From Methanocorpusculum sp. (GTDB lineage Archaea > Halobacteriota > Methanomicrobia > Methanomicrobiales > Methanocorpusculaceae), in contig DALTWF010000002.1 in NCBI GenBank assembly GCA_029987235.1, forward strand, positions 1 through 64,000: a DNA stretch of 64,000 nt, written 5' to 3'. The notes beneath the pieces were generated by a model. The model worked only from the letters and a program-made list of their open reading frames with translations, searched no databases and was not told where the DNA came from. The position numbers and the translations under genes were made by a program. This document shows positions 1 through 9,424 of this stretch, one piece after another. Every line of letters begins with the position of its first letter. The stretch's first letter is position 1.

Positions 1-168
1 TCCCCCCCCCCCTCCTTTATATTTATCATAGCGGAGCGGTTTTTGTTTTATTTTAAAGGGGTTTGGAAAATTTCTCAAGTAAAATTATGTCCAATAGTTT
101 GAGGGGGTGATTGGACAGGCTCTCCGGATGTAGATAAAAGAGGGCCGTATTTTGAATATTAAAAAAAA
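1..168. other. Intergenic edge region
   Basis: There is no gene here. The window opens with a cytosine run (positions 2-12), followed by AT-rich sequence lying downstream of the minus-strand folate gene. I see no RNA structure or convincing promoter. T-rich stretches at 45-55 and the A-rich run at 161-168 could act in transcription termination, but this is not demonstrable from sequence. Confidence 0.5.
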
Positions 169-726
169 TTAAACAGTTATAATCTCTTTTTCCGTTACAA
201 TCCAGCCCATCTTTACATCAAATTCATCTGCCGGCACTGTCTTGCATTCCTGACAGGAATACGCAAGTCCGATTTTCGGCAGATTCGGATGCGCTGCAAA
301 AAACCGGTCATAATATCCTGCGCCGTAGCCCAGACGATTGCCCGCACGGTCAAATCCTACCATCGGGACAATGCACACCTGAATTTTATCAGCAGAAACA
401 GGCCGCTCGTTTTCCAGCGGTTCGGGCACATTAAATGTTCCCGGTACAAAATCCTCCATCGACATTATATAAGAAAAACGCAGAGTATGTGTTTCTTTTT
501 CGATAATGGGAACAATAACCCGCTTCTTTTTTTCAAGAAGAATGTTGATTAACACCTCGGTCTCAACCTCGGGGACTTTTGCCGCGTAGACTAAAATGTC
601 ATTGTACGGTTCAAGAAGCGTGAGCACCTTTTCGGTTATATAATAACCGGCTTTCCGGCGCAATCCAAGATCTAGCGCTTCCCGGCGCTCTTTTAAAACA
701 GAACGGAGTTCTGATTTGGAAACCAT
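169..726 (-). CDS. 5-formyltetrahydrofolate cyclo-ligase family protein
   Basis: This 185-residue protein matches the usual size of the 5-FTHF cyclo-ligase (MTHFS) family, which converts 5-formyl-tetrahydrofolate to methenyl-tetrahydrofolate using ATP. The family signature GFDRAGNRLGYGAGYYDRF lies at residues 124-142 and contains the ATP-phosphate-binding loop. The N-terminal Lys/Arg-rich helix (residues 4-15) is also typical. It follows topA with 1 bp between genes and is probably the last gene of the gatC-gatA-gatB-topA transcript. Methanogens mainly use tetrahydromethanopterin or tetrahydrosarcinapterin, so the true pterin substrate in this organism is uncertain. Confidence 0.88.
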   Translation of the reverse strand: MVSKSELRSVLKERREALDLGLRRKAGYYITEKVLTLLEPYNDILVYAAKVPEVETEVLINILLEKKKRVIVPIIEKETHTLRFSYIMSMEDFVPGTFNVPEPLENERPVSADKIQVCIVPMVGFDRAGNRLGYGAGYYDRFFAAHPNLPKIGLAYSCQECKTVPADEFDVKMGWIVTEKEIITV

Positions 727-727
727 A

Positions 728-3520
728 TCAGAACTTCATTGCTTTGAGGACTGCAATTTTGTCTTTCGGAATACCGCATGCAGCCATCTTTTCCGGGTCT
801 GCTTTTGCAAGCGACTCCGGGCTGTATACACCGGCAAGACCAAGGTTTATGAGCATATCCTCATCAGTAATTTTAGTGCGGAGCGCCTTTAATCCGTCAT
901 CAAAGACCTGCTTTGATATCTTTTCCGGCACACGAACATGCAGATAGGCAGATACTGCTTCCTGATGATTGCAGACAGTACTCACTGACACACCGGTTGC
1001 AAGAGCAACTCCTGCAGGATGTGCTGCAATAAAGAGTTCCGGTGTGGTAAAGCCCGCCGCCTCATACTTTTTCAGCGTGACGGTGGAAATTCCTGCATCT
1101 TTCATGCGTGCGTGGTTTACAACCGCAGCAGCATCGGCAATAAGATTTTTCGCCTCGTTTTCGGAGATTTTTGCATCTTTTAAGAGTCCCGGGTCTGCTT
1201 TTGCAAGAGCTGCAAGGTCGTAAATTCCTTTTGCAAAGATAACATTTGCAATCTTTGCATGACCGCGCCCCTTTCTCGGCGGAACATGAGCGGAAATGAA
1301 TTTTTTCAGTTCCGTGCGCTTTTTGAGCTGCTCCATCAGGATTTCCGCATCGCTGTGCATCTTGCGCGCATCTGCAGGTGAAATGGCTAATTTTCCTGCA
1401 AGAGCCGCAGGTGTTAAGGAAATGACATCCGAAAGTGTGTAGATGAATGCGGCATTAAGTTTTGCTATGCCTTCATCTGTCATTTCTGGCAGCATCTTCA
1501 GTGTTTCGGAATTCGTCTTGATGTGCGAGCAAAGCGGACATCCAATCTTCCATGGGGGTGCACCGCGGCGTATTAAAAAGACATGATGCAGCCCGTGTTC
1601 CGGACATACTTCATCCTGCTTGACCGCAGTTCCCCAGACGGAAGGCGGAAGACCGATGTTGAATGTGCAGGTCGGATAGTTCGAGCATCCGATAAACTGC
1701 GACATACCGGTTCTGTGAATACGCAGCTGACCTCCGCAGACCGGGCATTTACCCAGTGTCTGCTCTTCCAGAGTATTGTCCATAATTTTTGCACCGATTG
1801 ATTCCCCGTTTTTCTCAAGTTCATCAAAGATTCCCGAAAGCATCGTACGCGACTCGGCAAGGACTTCGTCCATAGTTTTGGTACCGGCTGCAATATCGGA
1901 CATGTGCTCTTCAAGCGTCTTGGTCATCTGAGGTCTGGAGATGGTTCCTGCATATGTCTCAAGGGACTCTGTCATTGCACGACCGACAATGGTCGGGCGC
2001 ATCGGATTTCCTTCAATGTACTTGCGGTTAATCAGTTTGGTGATGATTTCATGCCGGGTGGATTTGGTACCGATGCCTGCCTCTTCCATTCTCTGGATTA
2101 AGGCACTCTGCGAGTAGCGTGCCGGAGGCTTGGTCTCTTTTTCATCAATGTTCTTCTTTGCAAGGGTGAAGACATCACCTGCTTTTACTGCCGGTAAAAT
2201 CAGGTCCTCAAATTTGCTGTACGGATAGACCGAAAGCCAGCCCGACACAAGAATTCTGGTGCCTGTACTTACATACGGCTCGCTTCCTGCTAAAAGAGCT
2301 ACTGAAAGTGCTTCCTGTTCCGCATCGCAGCACAGGGTTGCAAAGAACCTGCGGACCACGAATTCATACAGTTTCCATGCCTGATCATCACCAATTTCAG
2401 CTCTGGTTGCAAGTGATGTAGGATAAATCGGCGGATGGTCGGTGGTTTCTTTTTTGCCGCGGGTCGGAACAGCTCTTTGGTATTTTTTCACCAGTTCAAC
2501 ATCTTTTGCAAACTGACCGTGCTCGAAAATTTTCAGATGTTCGCTGATGTTTAAACTCTTAGGATATGTGGTGTTGTCTGTTCTCGGATAGGAGATAAAT
2601 CCGCGCATGTAGAGTTCTTCTGCACGGTTCATGGCGACCGCGGCTGAAAGACCGATTCTGCCTGCACCAACGATTAATGCGGTTGTATCAAGCGGGGCAG
2701 GTGCGGAAAGTTTCTTTTCCTTGGTGGTGACGTTTTCGACTTTTACCGGGCTTGCGGTTGCTTCATATGCGGCCTTTGCCTCATCATAGTTTTCATATTT
2801 ACCGTGTGCGTGGCGGGCTTCAAGAACATCTGTGCCGCGAGTACCTTTGAGAGTAAGCACCCAGTATTTGGTGGGAACAAACGCCTCGATTTCACGCTCG
2901 CGGTCGACAATCATGGATAAAGTCGGACTCTGCACACGCCCTACCGATAAAATGCTGTCAGCACCGCGGTGGGCCGCAATCGACATGAAACGCGTCAGAG
3001 ACGCGCCCCATACCAGGTCAATAATCTGACGGGATTCGCCTGCTGCTGCGAGGTTGAAATCAAGCGGTTCCGCATTTGTGATTGCGGAAAGGATTTCATC
3101 CTTCGTGACTGCGGAGAAACGTGCACGGTCGATGAGGACGTTTTTGTTTGCCGCACGGATTAACTCATAGGCTTCTTTACCTATAAGTTCTCCTTCAGTA
3201 TCAAAGTCCGTTGCAATCGTGACGCGGTCTGCTTTTTTTGCAAAACGCTGCATCAGGGAAACGATTTTTTTCTCGGTCGGATTCTTTACTACGCCTGCAT
3301 TAATGAGAGAACGCGGCGGGCGTTCTGCAGAACGCCAGTTTTTGTAACCGTCTACGAAATCGACTTCAACTACATGACCGCGAAGTCCCATTACAGTGGT
3401 GTCGCCAAAGGAGTACTGCACTGCAACTCCGTCACGGGTTGCAGACACTTTTTTGCCGTTGGCAAGAAATGCCGCAATCCGTTCGGCAACCAGGTTCTTT
3501 TCGGCGATAATTAAGTGCAT
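728..3520 (-). CDS. topA: DNA topoisomerase I (type IA)
   Basis: This 930-residue type IA topoisomerase relaxes negatively supercoiled DNA through a transient 5'-phosphotyrosine link. A TOPRIM domain begins at the N-terminus (MHLIIAEKNLVAERI). The catalytic tyrosine is Tyr311 in the motif ISYPRTDN. A zinc-ribbon (CPVCGG...GCSNYPTC) follows the core near residues 585-612. The last 230 residues carry helix-hairpin-helix-like repeats, as in several euryarchaeal enzymes, probably for DNA binding. The gene abuts gatB (stop of gatB at 3521, start of topA at 3520), so the two are translationally close and probably one operon. Confidence 0.95.
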   Translation of the reverse strand: MHLIIAEKNLVAERIAAFLANGKKVSATRDGVAVQYSFGDTTVMGLRGHVVEVDFVDGYKNWRSAERPPRSLINAGVVKNPTEKKIVSLMQRFAKKADRVTIATDFDTEGELIGKEAYELIRAANKNVLIDRARFSAVTKDEILSAITNAEPLDFNLAAAGESRQIIDLVWGASLTRFMSIAAHRGADSILSVGRVQSPTLSMIVDREREIEAFVPTKYWVLTLKGTRGTDVLEARHAHGKYENYDEAKAAYEATASPVKVENVTTKEKKLSAPAPLDTTALIVGAGRIGLSAAVAMNRAEELYMRGFISYPRTDNTTYPKSLNISEHLKIFEHGQFAKDVELVKKYQRAVPTRGKKETTDHPPIYPTSLATRAEIGDDQAWKLYEFVVRRFFATLCCDAEQEALSVALLAGSEPYVSTGTRILVSGWLSVYPYSKFEDLILPAVKAGDVFTLAKKNIDEKETKPPARYSQSALIQRMEEAGIGTKSTRHEIITKLINRKYIEGNPMRPTIVGRAMTESLETYAGTISRPQMTKTLEEHMSDIAAGTKTMDEVLAESRTMLSGIFDELEKNGESIGAKIMDNTLEEQTLGKCPVCGGQLRIHRTGMSQFIGCSNYPTCTFNIGLPPSVWGTAVKQDEVCPEHGLHHVFLIRRGAPPWKIGCPLCSHIKTNSETLKMLPEMTDEGIAKLNAAFIYTLSDVISLTPAALAGKLAISPADARKMHSDAEILMEQLKKRTELKKFISAHVPPRKGRGHAKIANVIFAKGIYDLAALAKADPGLLKDAKISENEAKNLIADAAAVVNHARMKDAGISTVTLKKYEAAGFTTPELFIAAHPAGVALATGVSVSTVCNHQEAVSAYLHVRVPEKISKQVFDDGLKALRTKITDEDMLINLGLAGVYSPESLAKADPEKMAACGIPKDKIAVLKAMKF

Positions 3521-4942
3521 TTATTCTCCAAGGATTTTTGAAATTGCTGCATGTATTTCACGCGGGTCGGCTTTGCCTTTTGTCTCTTTCATGACCTGAC
3601 CTACGATGAAGTTTAATGCGCCCTTCTTGCCTGCTTTATGGTCGGCAACTGCCTGCGGGTTTTTGTCCATGATGCCCTGAATCAGTCCGGTGTAGTCAAC
3701 GCCTTCCTCGCGTTCAAGACCGAGACGGGCGACAATTGCCTGCGGTGATTCGGCACAGTTTCCGTCAAGCCAGGCACGGAGAACTTCGACTCCTGCCTTG
3801 TCGGTAATCTTTTTGTCGCGGACGAGTTCGATGAGTTCCTTAAACATGTCTGCATGACCGGTAACTGCCGAAACCTCAAGGTCGCGGTAGTTTAATTCGC
3901 CGATTAAGACATCTGCGGTCCATGATGCTGCAATTGCGGCTCCAGCGGAGGCAATGCGTTCATAGAACTCTGCCAGGTGCAGGTCGCCTGTAAGCGTACG
4001 CGCATGGTTTACTGCAATGCCGTACTGTTTCATGAAACGGTCGCGGCGTGCATCAGGCAGTTCCGGAAGTTCGATACCTGCAACCCAGTCTGCAACGCGG
4101 ATAACCGGTAAATCCGGTTCGGGGAAGTAGCGGTAGTCTGTTGCCGTCTCTTTGGAACGTGCAGATGTAGTGGTACCTTTTCCTTCCTGGAAGTGACGGG
4201 TTTCGCGGGCAATTTCTCCTCCGCGGCGGATAAGGTTCTTCTGACGGGTGATTTCAAAGGTCAGTGCCTTTTCCACACCTTTGTAGGAGGAGATATTCTT
4301 GATTTCAACACGCTCGTGTCCTTTAATGGAGATGTTTGCATCAACACGGAGGGAACCTTCTTTTTCCGGGTCAAAGACATTGAGGTACTCAAGTGTTGCC
4401 CGCAGCTTGTTTAAGAGGCGGCGTGCCTCTTTCGGGCTGGAAAGTTCCGGTTCGGTAACCATTTCAATAAGCGGGATACCGGATCTGTTGTAGTCGACAA
4501 GGGTGTACTGACCGGTTGAGGGGGTGCCTTTGTGGACTAATCTTCCCGGGTCTTCTTCTACATGGATACGGGTAAGATTGACTACCTTCGGGTTTCCTGC
4601 ATCGTCTTCAATTTCAATGTAGCCGCCTAATGCAAGCGGGTTGTCACCCATGGTAATCTGGTATGCTTTGGTTAAGTCCGGATAGAAGTAGTTCTTCCTG
4701 CAGAACTCACCTTCTTCGGGGATGCTGCAGTTCAAGGCTTTGGCGACTTTGAGTGCATACTCGACTGCCTTTTTGTTTAATACCGGCATTGCACCCGGGA
4801 GACCTAAACAGACCGGACATACGTGGGTGTTCGGCGCGTCAGAGCGGAAGTCGGCAGAACATCCGCAGAACAGTTTGGTTGCGGTGTTTAACTGACAGTG
4901 TACCTCAAGTCCGATAATGACTTTGAATTCTTCGTCAGCCAT
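3521..4942 (-). CDS. gatB: Asp-tRNA(Asn)/Glu-tRNA(Gln) amidotransferase subunit B
   Basis: GatB is the kinase and tRNA-binding subunit of the heterotrimeric GatCAB amidotransferase. It phosphorylates the misacylated Glu or Asp and accepts ammonia from GatA. The 473 residues match the family length. Visible features are the N-terminal GLEVHCQLNT motif, the zinc-site cysteines in FCGCSADF and CPVCLGLPG, and a C-terminal YqeY-like helical tail. The gene follows gatA directly (start 4942, gatA stop 4943). Because archaeal GatDE already handles Glu-tRNA(Gln), GatCAB in methanogens is thought to serve Asn-tRNA(Asn) formation; here that is inference. Confidence 0.96.
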   Translation of the reverse strand: MADEEFKVIIGLEVHCQLNTATKLFCGCSADFRSDAPNTHVCPVCLGLPGAMPVLNKKAVEYALKVAKALNCSIPEEGEFCRKNYFYPDLTKAYQITMGDNPLALGGYIEIEDDAGNPKVVNLTRIHVEEDPGRLVHKGTPSTGQYTLVDYNRSGIPLIEMVTEPELSSPKEARRLLNKLRATLEYLNVFDPEKEGSLRVDANISIKGHERVEIKNISSYKGVEKALTFEITRQKNLIRRGGEIARETRHFQEGKGTTTSARSKETATDYRYFPEPDLPVIRVADWVAGIELPELPDARRDRFMKQYGIAVNHARTLTGDLHLAEFYERIASAGAAIAASWTADVLIGELNYRDLEVSAVTGHADMFKELIELVRDKKITDKAGVEVLRAWLDGNCAESPQAIVARLGLEREEGVDYTGLIQGIMDKNPQAVADHKAGKKGALNFIVGQVMKETKGKADPREIHAAISKILGE

Positions 4943-6220
4943 TTATTTTGCCTCCTCGAATGCAAGTGCGGCATTAAGAATCGTTTCCTCATCGTACATT
5001 CTGCCCATGAGCTGCAGTCCGACAGGCATTTCGTGTGCTTCGCCGCAGGGAACGGAGATTGCAGGAATGCCGGCAATGTTTACCGGGACCGTCAGAATAT
5101 CCGCCTGATACATTTCAAGCGGGTTTGCGGTGAGTTCACCGAGTTTCGGTGCCACATTAGGCATGGTAGGTCCTGCAAGCATATCGCATTCTTTCAGTGC
5201 TTTCGCAAAGTCTTTTGCGATTGCCTGACGTGCGTGCTGTGCTTTCACATAGTATTTGCCGTAGTATCCTGCGGAAAGTGCGAAGGTACCTAAGAGAATT
5301 CTTCTGCGGACTTCCTGACCGAATCCTGCGCTTCTGACTTTGGTGTATGCATCATGCCATGAGAGATTCATTTCAGGTTCGGGTCCGTATCTGACGCCGT
5401 CGAATCTGTCAAGGTTTGAGGATGCTTCGCAGGTGCAGGTGACGTAATATGCTGCAAGTGCGTATTTCATGGACGGAAGCGAGACTTCTTTGGTTTTTGC
5501 GCCGAGGGATTCGAGTTTTGCGATTGCCTTTTTGACAACGGCTGATACTTCTGCGTCAACGCCTTCGCTGAAATATTCCTTTGGGATACCGATGACTTTT
5601 CCTGCAATATCTGCTTTAAGACCTGCTAAGTCATAGGGTTTATTTACGGAAGTGGAGTCCATTTCGTCGTATCCGGCGATTACGGAGAATAATTTTGCAA
5701 CGTCACGGACGTTTGCTGCAAGCGGACCTATTTGTTCAAAGGAGTTGGAGTAGGCGATTAAGCCGAAGCGGCTTACGCGACCCCAGGATGGTTTTAATCC
5801 GACAATGCCGCACCAGGATGCCGGGCATCTGATGGAACCTCCGGTATCTGAACCAAGAGCCATGGGTACAAGTCCTGCGGCAACAACTGCTGCTGAACCG
5901 CCGGAAGAACCACCTGTTACGCGGGTTGTGTCGCGGGGGTTTAAGACCGGACCGAAAGCGGAGTTTTCGTTGGTTGAGCCCATACCGAACTCATCCATAT
6001 TGGTTTTGCCTGCGATGGTTGCTCCTGCTTTTTTGAGGAGGGAAACTGCGTGTGCATCGTAAGGCGGGATATAATTTTTCAGGATTTTGGATGCGCAGGT
6101 GGTCTCAATATCTTTGGTTGTTATATTGTCTTTTACTGCAACACGGATGCCGGATAAAATACCCTTTTCAGGGGAAGCAATCTCGGTTGTGTTGAGGAAT
6201 GCGTTGAACTGGTCTGCCAT
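4943..6220 (-). CDS. gatA: Asp-tRNA(Asn)/Glu-tRNA(Gln) amidotransferase subunit A
   Basis: GatA is the glutaminase subunit of GatCAB and releases ammonia from glutamine. The Ser-cisSer-Lys triad is visible as Lys30 (VAVKDN), Ser105 (GGSSGGS) and Ser129 (DTGGS). The spacings of 75 and 24 residues are those expected of amidase-signature enzymes. The protein has 425 residues, about 50 shorter at the N-terminus than bacterial GatA, a length common in archaea. The start at 6220 is supported by tight coupling with gatC, whose stop codon is at 6222-6224. Confidence 0.96.
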   Translation of the reverse strand: MADQFNAFLNTTEIASPEKGILSGIRVAVKDNITTKDIETTCASKILKNYIPPYDAHAVSLLKKAGATIAGKTNMDEFGMGSTNENSAFGPVLNPRDTTRVTGGSSGGSAAVVAAGLVPMALGSDTGGSIRCPASWCGIVGLKPSWGRVSRFGLIAYSNSFEQIGPLAANVRDVAKLFSVIAGYDEMDSTSVNKPYDLAGLKADIAGKVIGIPKEYFSEGVDAEVSAVVKKAIAKLESLGAKTKEVSLPSMKYALAAYYVTCTCEASSNLDRFDGVRYGPEPEMNLSWHDAYTKVRSAGFGQEVRRRILLGTFALSAGYYGKYYVKAQHARQAIAKDFAKALKECDMLAGPTMPNVAPKLGELTANPLEMYQADILTVPVNIAGIPAISVPCGEAHEMPVGLQLMGRMYDEETILNAALAFEEAK

Positions 6221-6221
6221 C

Positions 6222-6491
6222 TTAAATCACCTTCGGTGCTCTGATGTAGCCATCTTCAGGGTTATGGCTGTTTTTGAGGGCGGCGTCCTGACCGATGGAT
6301 TCTTTTACCACGTCTTCGCGGAATACGTTGACTAAGCGGCGTTCGAGGGTTTCGGTTATCTCAAGCGTGTCAAGTATGTCAAAGTATGCGAGAATTGAGT
6401 TGAACTGCTCGGTAAATTTCGGCAGTTCTGATGCAGAAATGCTTAAATCGGCAAGTTCTGCGATATGGGTTACGTCGTTTTCGTTTACCAT
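6222..6491 (-). CDS. gatC: Asp-tRNA(Asn)/Glu-tRNA(Gln) amidotransferase subunit C
   Basis: This 89-residue subunit wraps around and stabilises the GatA-GatB interface. The N-terminal segment VTHIAELADLSIS is typical of GatC, and the C-terminal part with RRLVNVFREDVV resembles the family's DVVRED motif region. It is the first gene of the minus-strand gatC-gatA-gatB-topA-folate cluster, so the promoter should lie at about 6500-6540, where AT-rich sequence including TATATATATG occurs (rc at 6509-6518). Confidence 0.9.
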   Translation of the reverse strand: MVNENDVTHIAELADLSISASELPKFTEQFNSILAYFDILDTLEITETLERRLVNVFREDVVKESIGQDAALKNSHNPEDGYIRAPKVI

Positions 6492-6711
6492 GGTTGCTCT
6501 TTTTTCGTTTATATATATGTTAGTGAGTAATTCACTGCTTATAATGTTTGTTAATTGTGGTCGGGTTTTTGCTATAGAGAAGGGGTTACGAAGTGCTGCT
6601 GGTGTGAAAAAGCGCGCAGGGATGTTTTACTGCATAACCTGCTTTTTGGAGTTTCTCAATATCCCCCCCTATCCCTTTAAATCCATTCAAAAACAATACA
6701 ATAGTAACTCT
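6492..6711. promoter_or_regulatory. Divergent promoter region between gatC and DMT transporter
   Basis: This 220-bp intergenic region separates the divergent gatC and DMT genes. On the plus strand, TTTAAATC at about 6676-6683 lies about 30 bases before the ATG at 6712, suggesting a near-leaderless transcript. On the minus strand, TATATATA around 6509-6518 lies close to the gatC start. A cytosine run (CCCCCCC) occurs at 6663-6669. The assignment rests on consensus only. Confidence 0.4.
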
Positions 6712-8745
6712 ATGAATATGCCAAAGTTTGCGGGTATCAGATACTCCGCTTATATTACAGGTGTCCTTTTTGCCATCCTTGCTTCTGTCTGCAACGGTTT
6801 TGACACCCCGTTAAAACAACTTTTTACCGGTGATGTAGGGCCGTTCATGATTATTGCTTTCCTGTTTCTGGGAAGTGCAGCAGGCTTTGCACTCGTATCA
6901 TTAATCGGCTGCAAAACCACCATCAATAATAAAGACCGCCATGTGAAAAAAAGCGATATCCTGTTTTTAATTGGTGTTATTCTTACAACATTGTTAGCAA
7001 ATATCTGTGTCTGCCTTGGTCTTCAAACCACATCTGCATCAAGTGCTTCGGTTCTTCTGAGTTTTGATACAGTGGTTACTGTGGTTATTGCCCTTCTGAT
7101 TTACCATGAAAAAGTCAGCAAACGACTCTGGATTGGTGTGATATTCATAGTTCTCGGAAGCATAGCACTTGCGGTAAAAGACGGTTCAGCATTTATCTTT
7201 AATACAGGTTCTCTTCTGATATTACTTGCAGCACTTTTCTACGGCATCCGTGCAAACATTTCTAAAAAACTTTCCGGCAAAAACCCCTCTGAAGTGGTAA
7301 TTATCAGAGGATTCGGTGTTTTTATCATTGCACTGCCGCTCGGACTTGTATTTGGGGAAAGTATCCCGACAATTGGTGATGCCATTGCATTAATGTTCAT
7401 CGGCATTCTTACCTGCGGATGCGTACTGTTTTTTACGCTTTGTGCTCAGAAAAGACTCGGTGCTGCAAAAACCGGTGCAATATATGGAATAAGTCCTCTT
7501 CTTGGTGCCGTATTTGCCTTTATTATCTTAGGTGAAGTTCCAAGCGCGTCATTTATTGCAGCCCTGATACTTATCATTCCCGGCCTCTACTTTTCAGTTG
7601 TCAGAAACACAGATAATCCTGTACCTGAAGAAACCGACACCGCCCTGCATTCTGATGAATCTCCGCTTCTGGTAAATATGAGCGAAGCTGCAAAGCAGCA
7701 TGCACGAAATTATTTCACCGCATTCGGTTTTGTCATAATGGCACTGCCTCACATTATTCTGATTCTCTCGGAATTCGGCTATGCCGGCGGAAAGGAACAA
7801 AGTTTTGCCCTCATGAATTTTACAGCAGACTATCTTGCGCAGATGGCTCCGGGAATATTTCTTCTTATCTGCGGTATTATTCTGCTGATATTGAGAAAAC
7901 GGACGTTAATCGGATGTATGTTTCTGTTTAACGCGGGGATACTGACTATATACTTATTCTATTCAGAAGATACGGTTATGGCTGTCGGCTGCGGTATTTT
8001 CTACCTGATTTTTGCCCTGATACTTCTGACATCCAAAGAAAAGCAGAAATACCTTCTTGCCGCGGTTAACATTTTCTGTGCAGCAGGTCTCGTCAGCAGA
8101 TTTTTCGGAGCAGACGCAGAGGTTCATATCATTTATGTAATTCTGCAGATTATTGCCGTACTTTTCCTGCTGTATCTTGCAGTGGCGAGTTCGGCAGAAC
8201 GCATGAACTTTTTGCTTCGGGATTACATCGTCTGTGACTGCGAAACGCCATTTTCCAGAACCGGCACGATGGTCGGATTTTTATATGCCGCAGTGCTTAT
8301 GAGTTCCTGGCTTCTTCAGGATCTGGGTCTGTTTGTGACTGGCTCATTTGTGTTTGTAAATCTCGCCGGCTTTATCTGTATAGGAATGCTTATCATTACC
8401 GGAATACTGCTCTTGTTTATCGGAGGATGTCGAATGATGCCTGTACTGCTGCTAGGTATGGCACTTGGGTTTTTAATGGATATAGGATACACTGCCACAC
8501 TGCCGGTTGTTATTTCTATACTGTTCCTTTTCCTTGGTGTCTTTGCCGTAATGCGCCAGTCCCCGCAGCTGCTTTCTGCGATATTCTGTATCAGTTGCGC
8601 ATTTAATCTGTTGCTCTATTATGTCGGAGTGTTATATCCTGAAGTACAGCTGGTAATGCTGCTGCTGGATGGAATCGGGCTAATTATCGCTCTTTACATG
8701 GCATTGGCAGACTTTTCGGAAAAGCCGAAACTGCCTGTGCTGTAA
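6712..8745 (+). CDS. EamA/DMT-type transporter with extra C-terminal membrane domain
   Basis: This 677-residue polytopic membrane protein has two halves. Residues 1 to about 300 show the ten-helix drug/metabolite transporter (EamA) fold, including the helix-4 segment SASSASVLLSFDTVVTVVIA and the segment KTGAIYGISPLLGAVFAF. After a charged linker (about 300-330) there are roughly ten more hydrophobic segments that I do not recognise. The frame is open from 6295, but that part lies antisense to gatC. I place the start at 6712 because the DMT fold begins there and a TATA-like TTTAAATC sits 30 bases upstream. Substrate is unknown. It is convergent with the prefoldin-ribosomal cluster. Confidence 0.75.
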   Translation: MNMPKFAGIRYSAYITGVLFAILASVCNGFDTPLKQLFTGDVGPFMIIAFLFLGSAAGFALVSLIGCKTTINNKDRHVKKSDILFLIGVILTTLLANICVCLGLQTTSASSASVLLSFDTVVTVVIALLIYHEKVSKRLWIGVIFIVLGSIALAVKDGSAFIFNTGSLLILLAALFYGIRANISKKLSGKNPSEVVIIRGFGVFIIALPLGLVFGESIPTIGDAIALMFIGILTCGCVLFFTLCAQKRLGAAKTGAIYGISPLLGAVFAFIILGEVPSASFIAALILIIPGLYFSVVRNTDNPVPEETDTALHSDESPLLVNMSEAAKQHARNYFTAFGFVIMALPHIILILSEFGYAGGKEQSFALMNFTADYLAQMAPGIFLLICGIILLILRKRTLIGCMFLFNAGILTIYLFYSEDTVMAVGCGIFYLIFALILLTSKEKQKYLLAAVNIFCAAGLVSRFFGADAEVHIIYVILQIIAVLFLLYLAVASSAERMNFLLRDYIVCDCETPFSRTGTMVGFLYAAVLMSSWLLQDLGLFVTGSFVFVNLAGFICIGMLIITGILLLFIGGCRMMPVLLLGMALGFLMDIGYTATLPVVISILFLFLGVFAVMRQSPQLLSAIFCISCAFNLLLYYVGVLYPEVQLVMLLLDGIGLIIALYMALADFSEKPKLPVL

Positions 8746-8778
8746 TTTTGCAATAAACCTCGAGAAAAAAGAGAAGAA

Positions 8779-9222
8779 TTACTGACCGGAGTAGAGGCGG
8801 GATATTTCCTGCATTCTCTTATCTACGGCCTGCATCTGCTCGCCGAGTTTACCGATAGACTCGGTAAGGCGCTTTGCTGATGCATCCATCTCTGTAATCC
8901 GGTCCTTTAAGAAAGATACTGCATCTTCAGCTGATTTCTCAACAGTAATGCCTGCACCAAGTCCAACAAGAACCTTTTTTGTATCGACGACTTTTGCACG
9001 GACAGAAACCCCGCCTCCGAGCGTCAGAAGAGTAATAACCTCATCTTCTGCTGCATTGAACGCCTCAATTGCATCAATGGATGCAAGAGCTTCTGCACGC
9101 GCCGTCTCGATAAAACGCAGCTGCTGATTCATCATCTCAAACTGCTGCGCATATTCATTTGCATAAGCCTGAAGGGACTGAGCCTCTGCTTCAAGCTGCT
9201 GCTTACTTACATTAGTTGCCAT
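8779..9222 (-). CDS. pfdA: Prefoldin subunit alpha
   Basis: Prefoldin alpha is a 147-residue subunit of the hexameric chaperone that captures unfolded proteins and hands them to the thermosome. The sequence shows the expected N- and C-terminal coiled coils (rich in Glu/Gln/Leu) flanking the central beta hairpin with LGGGVSVRAKV and LVGLGAGITVEKS. The gene overlaps the L18a gene by 11 bases (9212-9222) and is the last gene of the S19e-L39e-L31e-aIF6 cluster. In many archaea ftsY follows; here the cluster instead meets the convergent transporter gene. Confidence 0.95.
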   Translation of the reverse strand: MATNVSKQQLEAEAQSLQAYANEYAQQFEMMNQQLRFIETARAEALASIDAIEAFNAAEDEVITLLTLGGGVSVRAKVVDTKKVLVGLGAGITVEKSAEDAVSFLKDRITEMDASAKRLTESIGKLGEQMQAVDKRMQEISRLYSGQ

Positions 9223-9397
9223 CGACTGCCTTTACAGAATCAATGGTAATGTACTTGCGCTCAAGTCTGTGCTTGCTGCCAAACGTTGCAAGGGTGTGTT
9301 CACCTGCAAGCTTTTCGGAAGCAGCGTCGACAATCTTTGTATAGGGCTTCATAACGCCATCGTTTTTGAAAGTGCCCTTAACCTCGTATTTCGGCAT
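9212..9397 (-). CDS. rpl18a: 50S ribosomal protein L18a (LX)
   Basis: This 61-residue protein of the archaeal large ribosomal subunit (L18Ae/LX) shows the family opening PKYEVKGTF and a short alpha-beta fold with HRLERKYITIDSV. It lies between aIF6 and prefoldin alpha, the order conserved in euryarchaea, and overlaps pfdA by 11 bases. Confidence 0.9.
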   Translation of the reverse strand: MPKYEVKGTFKNDGVMKPYTKIVDAASEKLAGEHTLATFGSKHRLERKYITIDSVKAVDGN

Positions 9398-9424
9398 TTT
9401 TTAACCTCACGAATTTATTTCGGA

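Noticed and set aside
1..12. Cytosine run at the left edge
   Set aside because: It is a homopolymer at a window boundary without further context, so no function is claimed.
6295..6711. N-terminal extension of the DMT transporter frame
   Set aside because: It is antisense to gatC and lacks membrane segments belonging to the transporter fold; a TATA-like box lies just before 6712.
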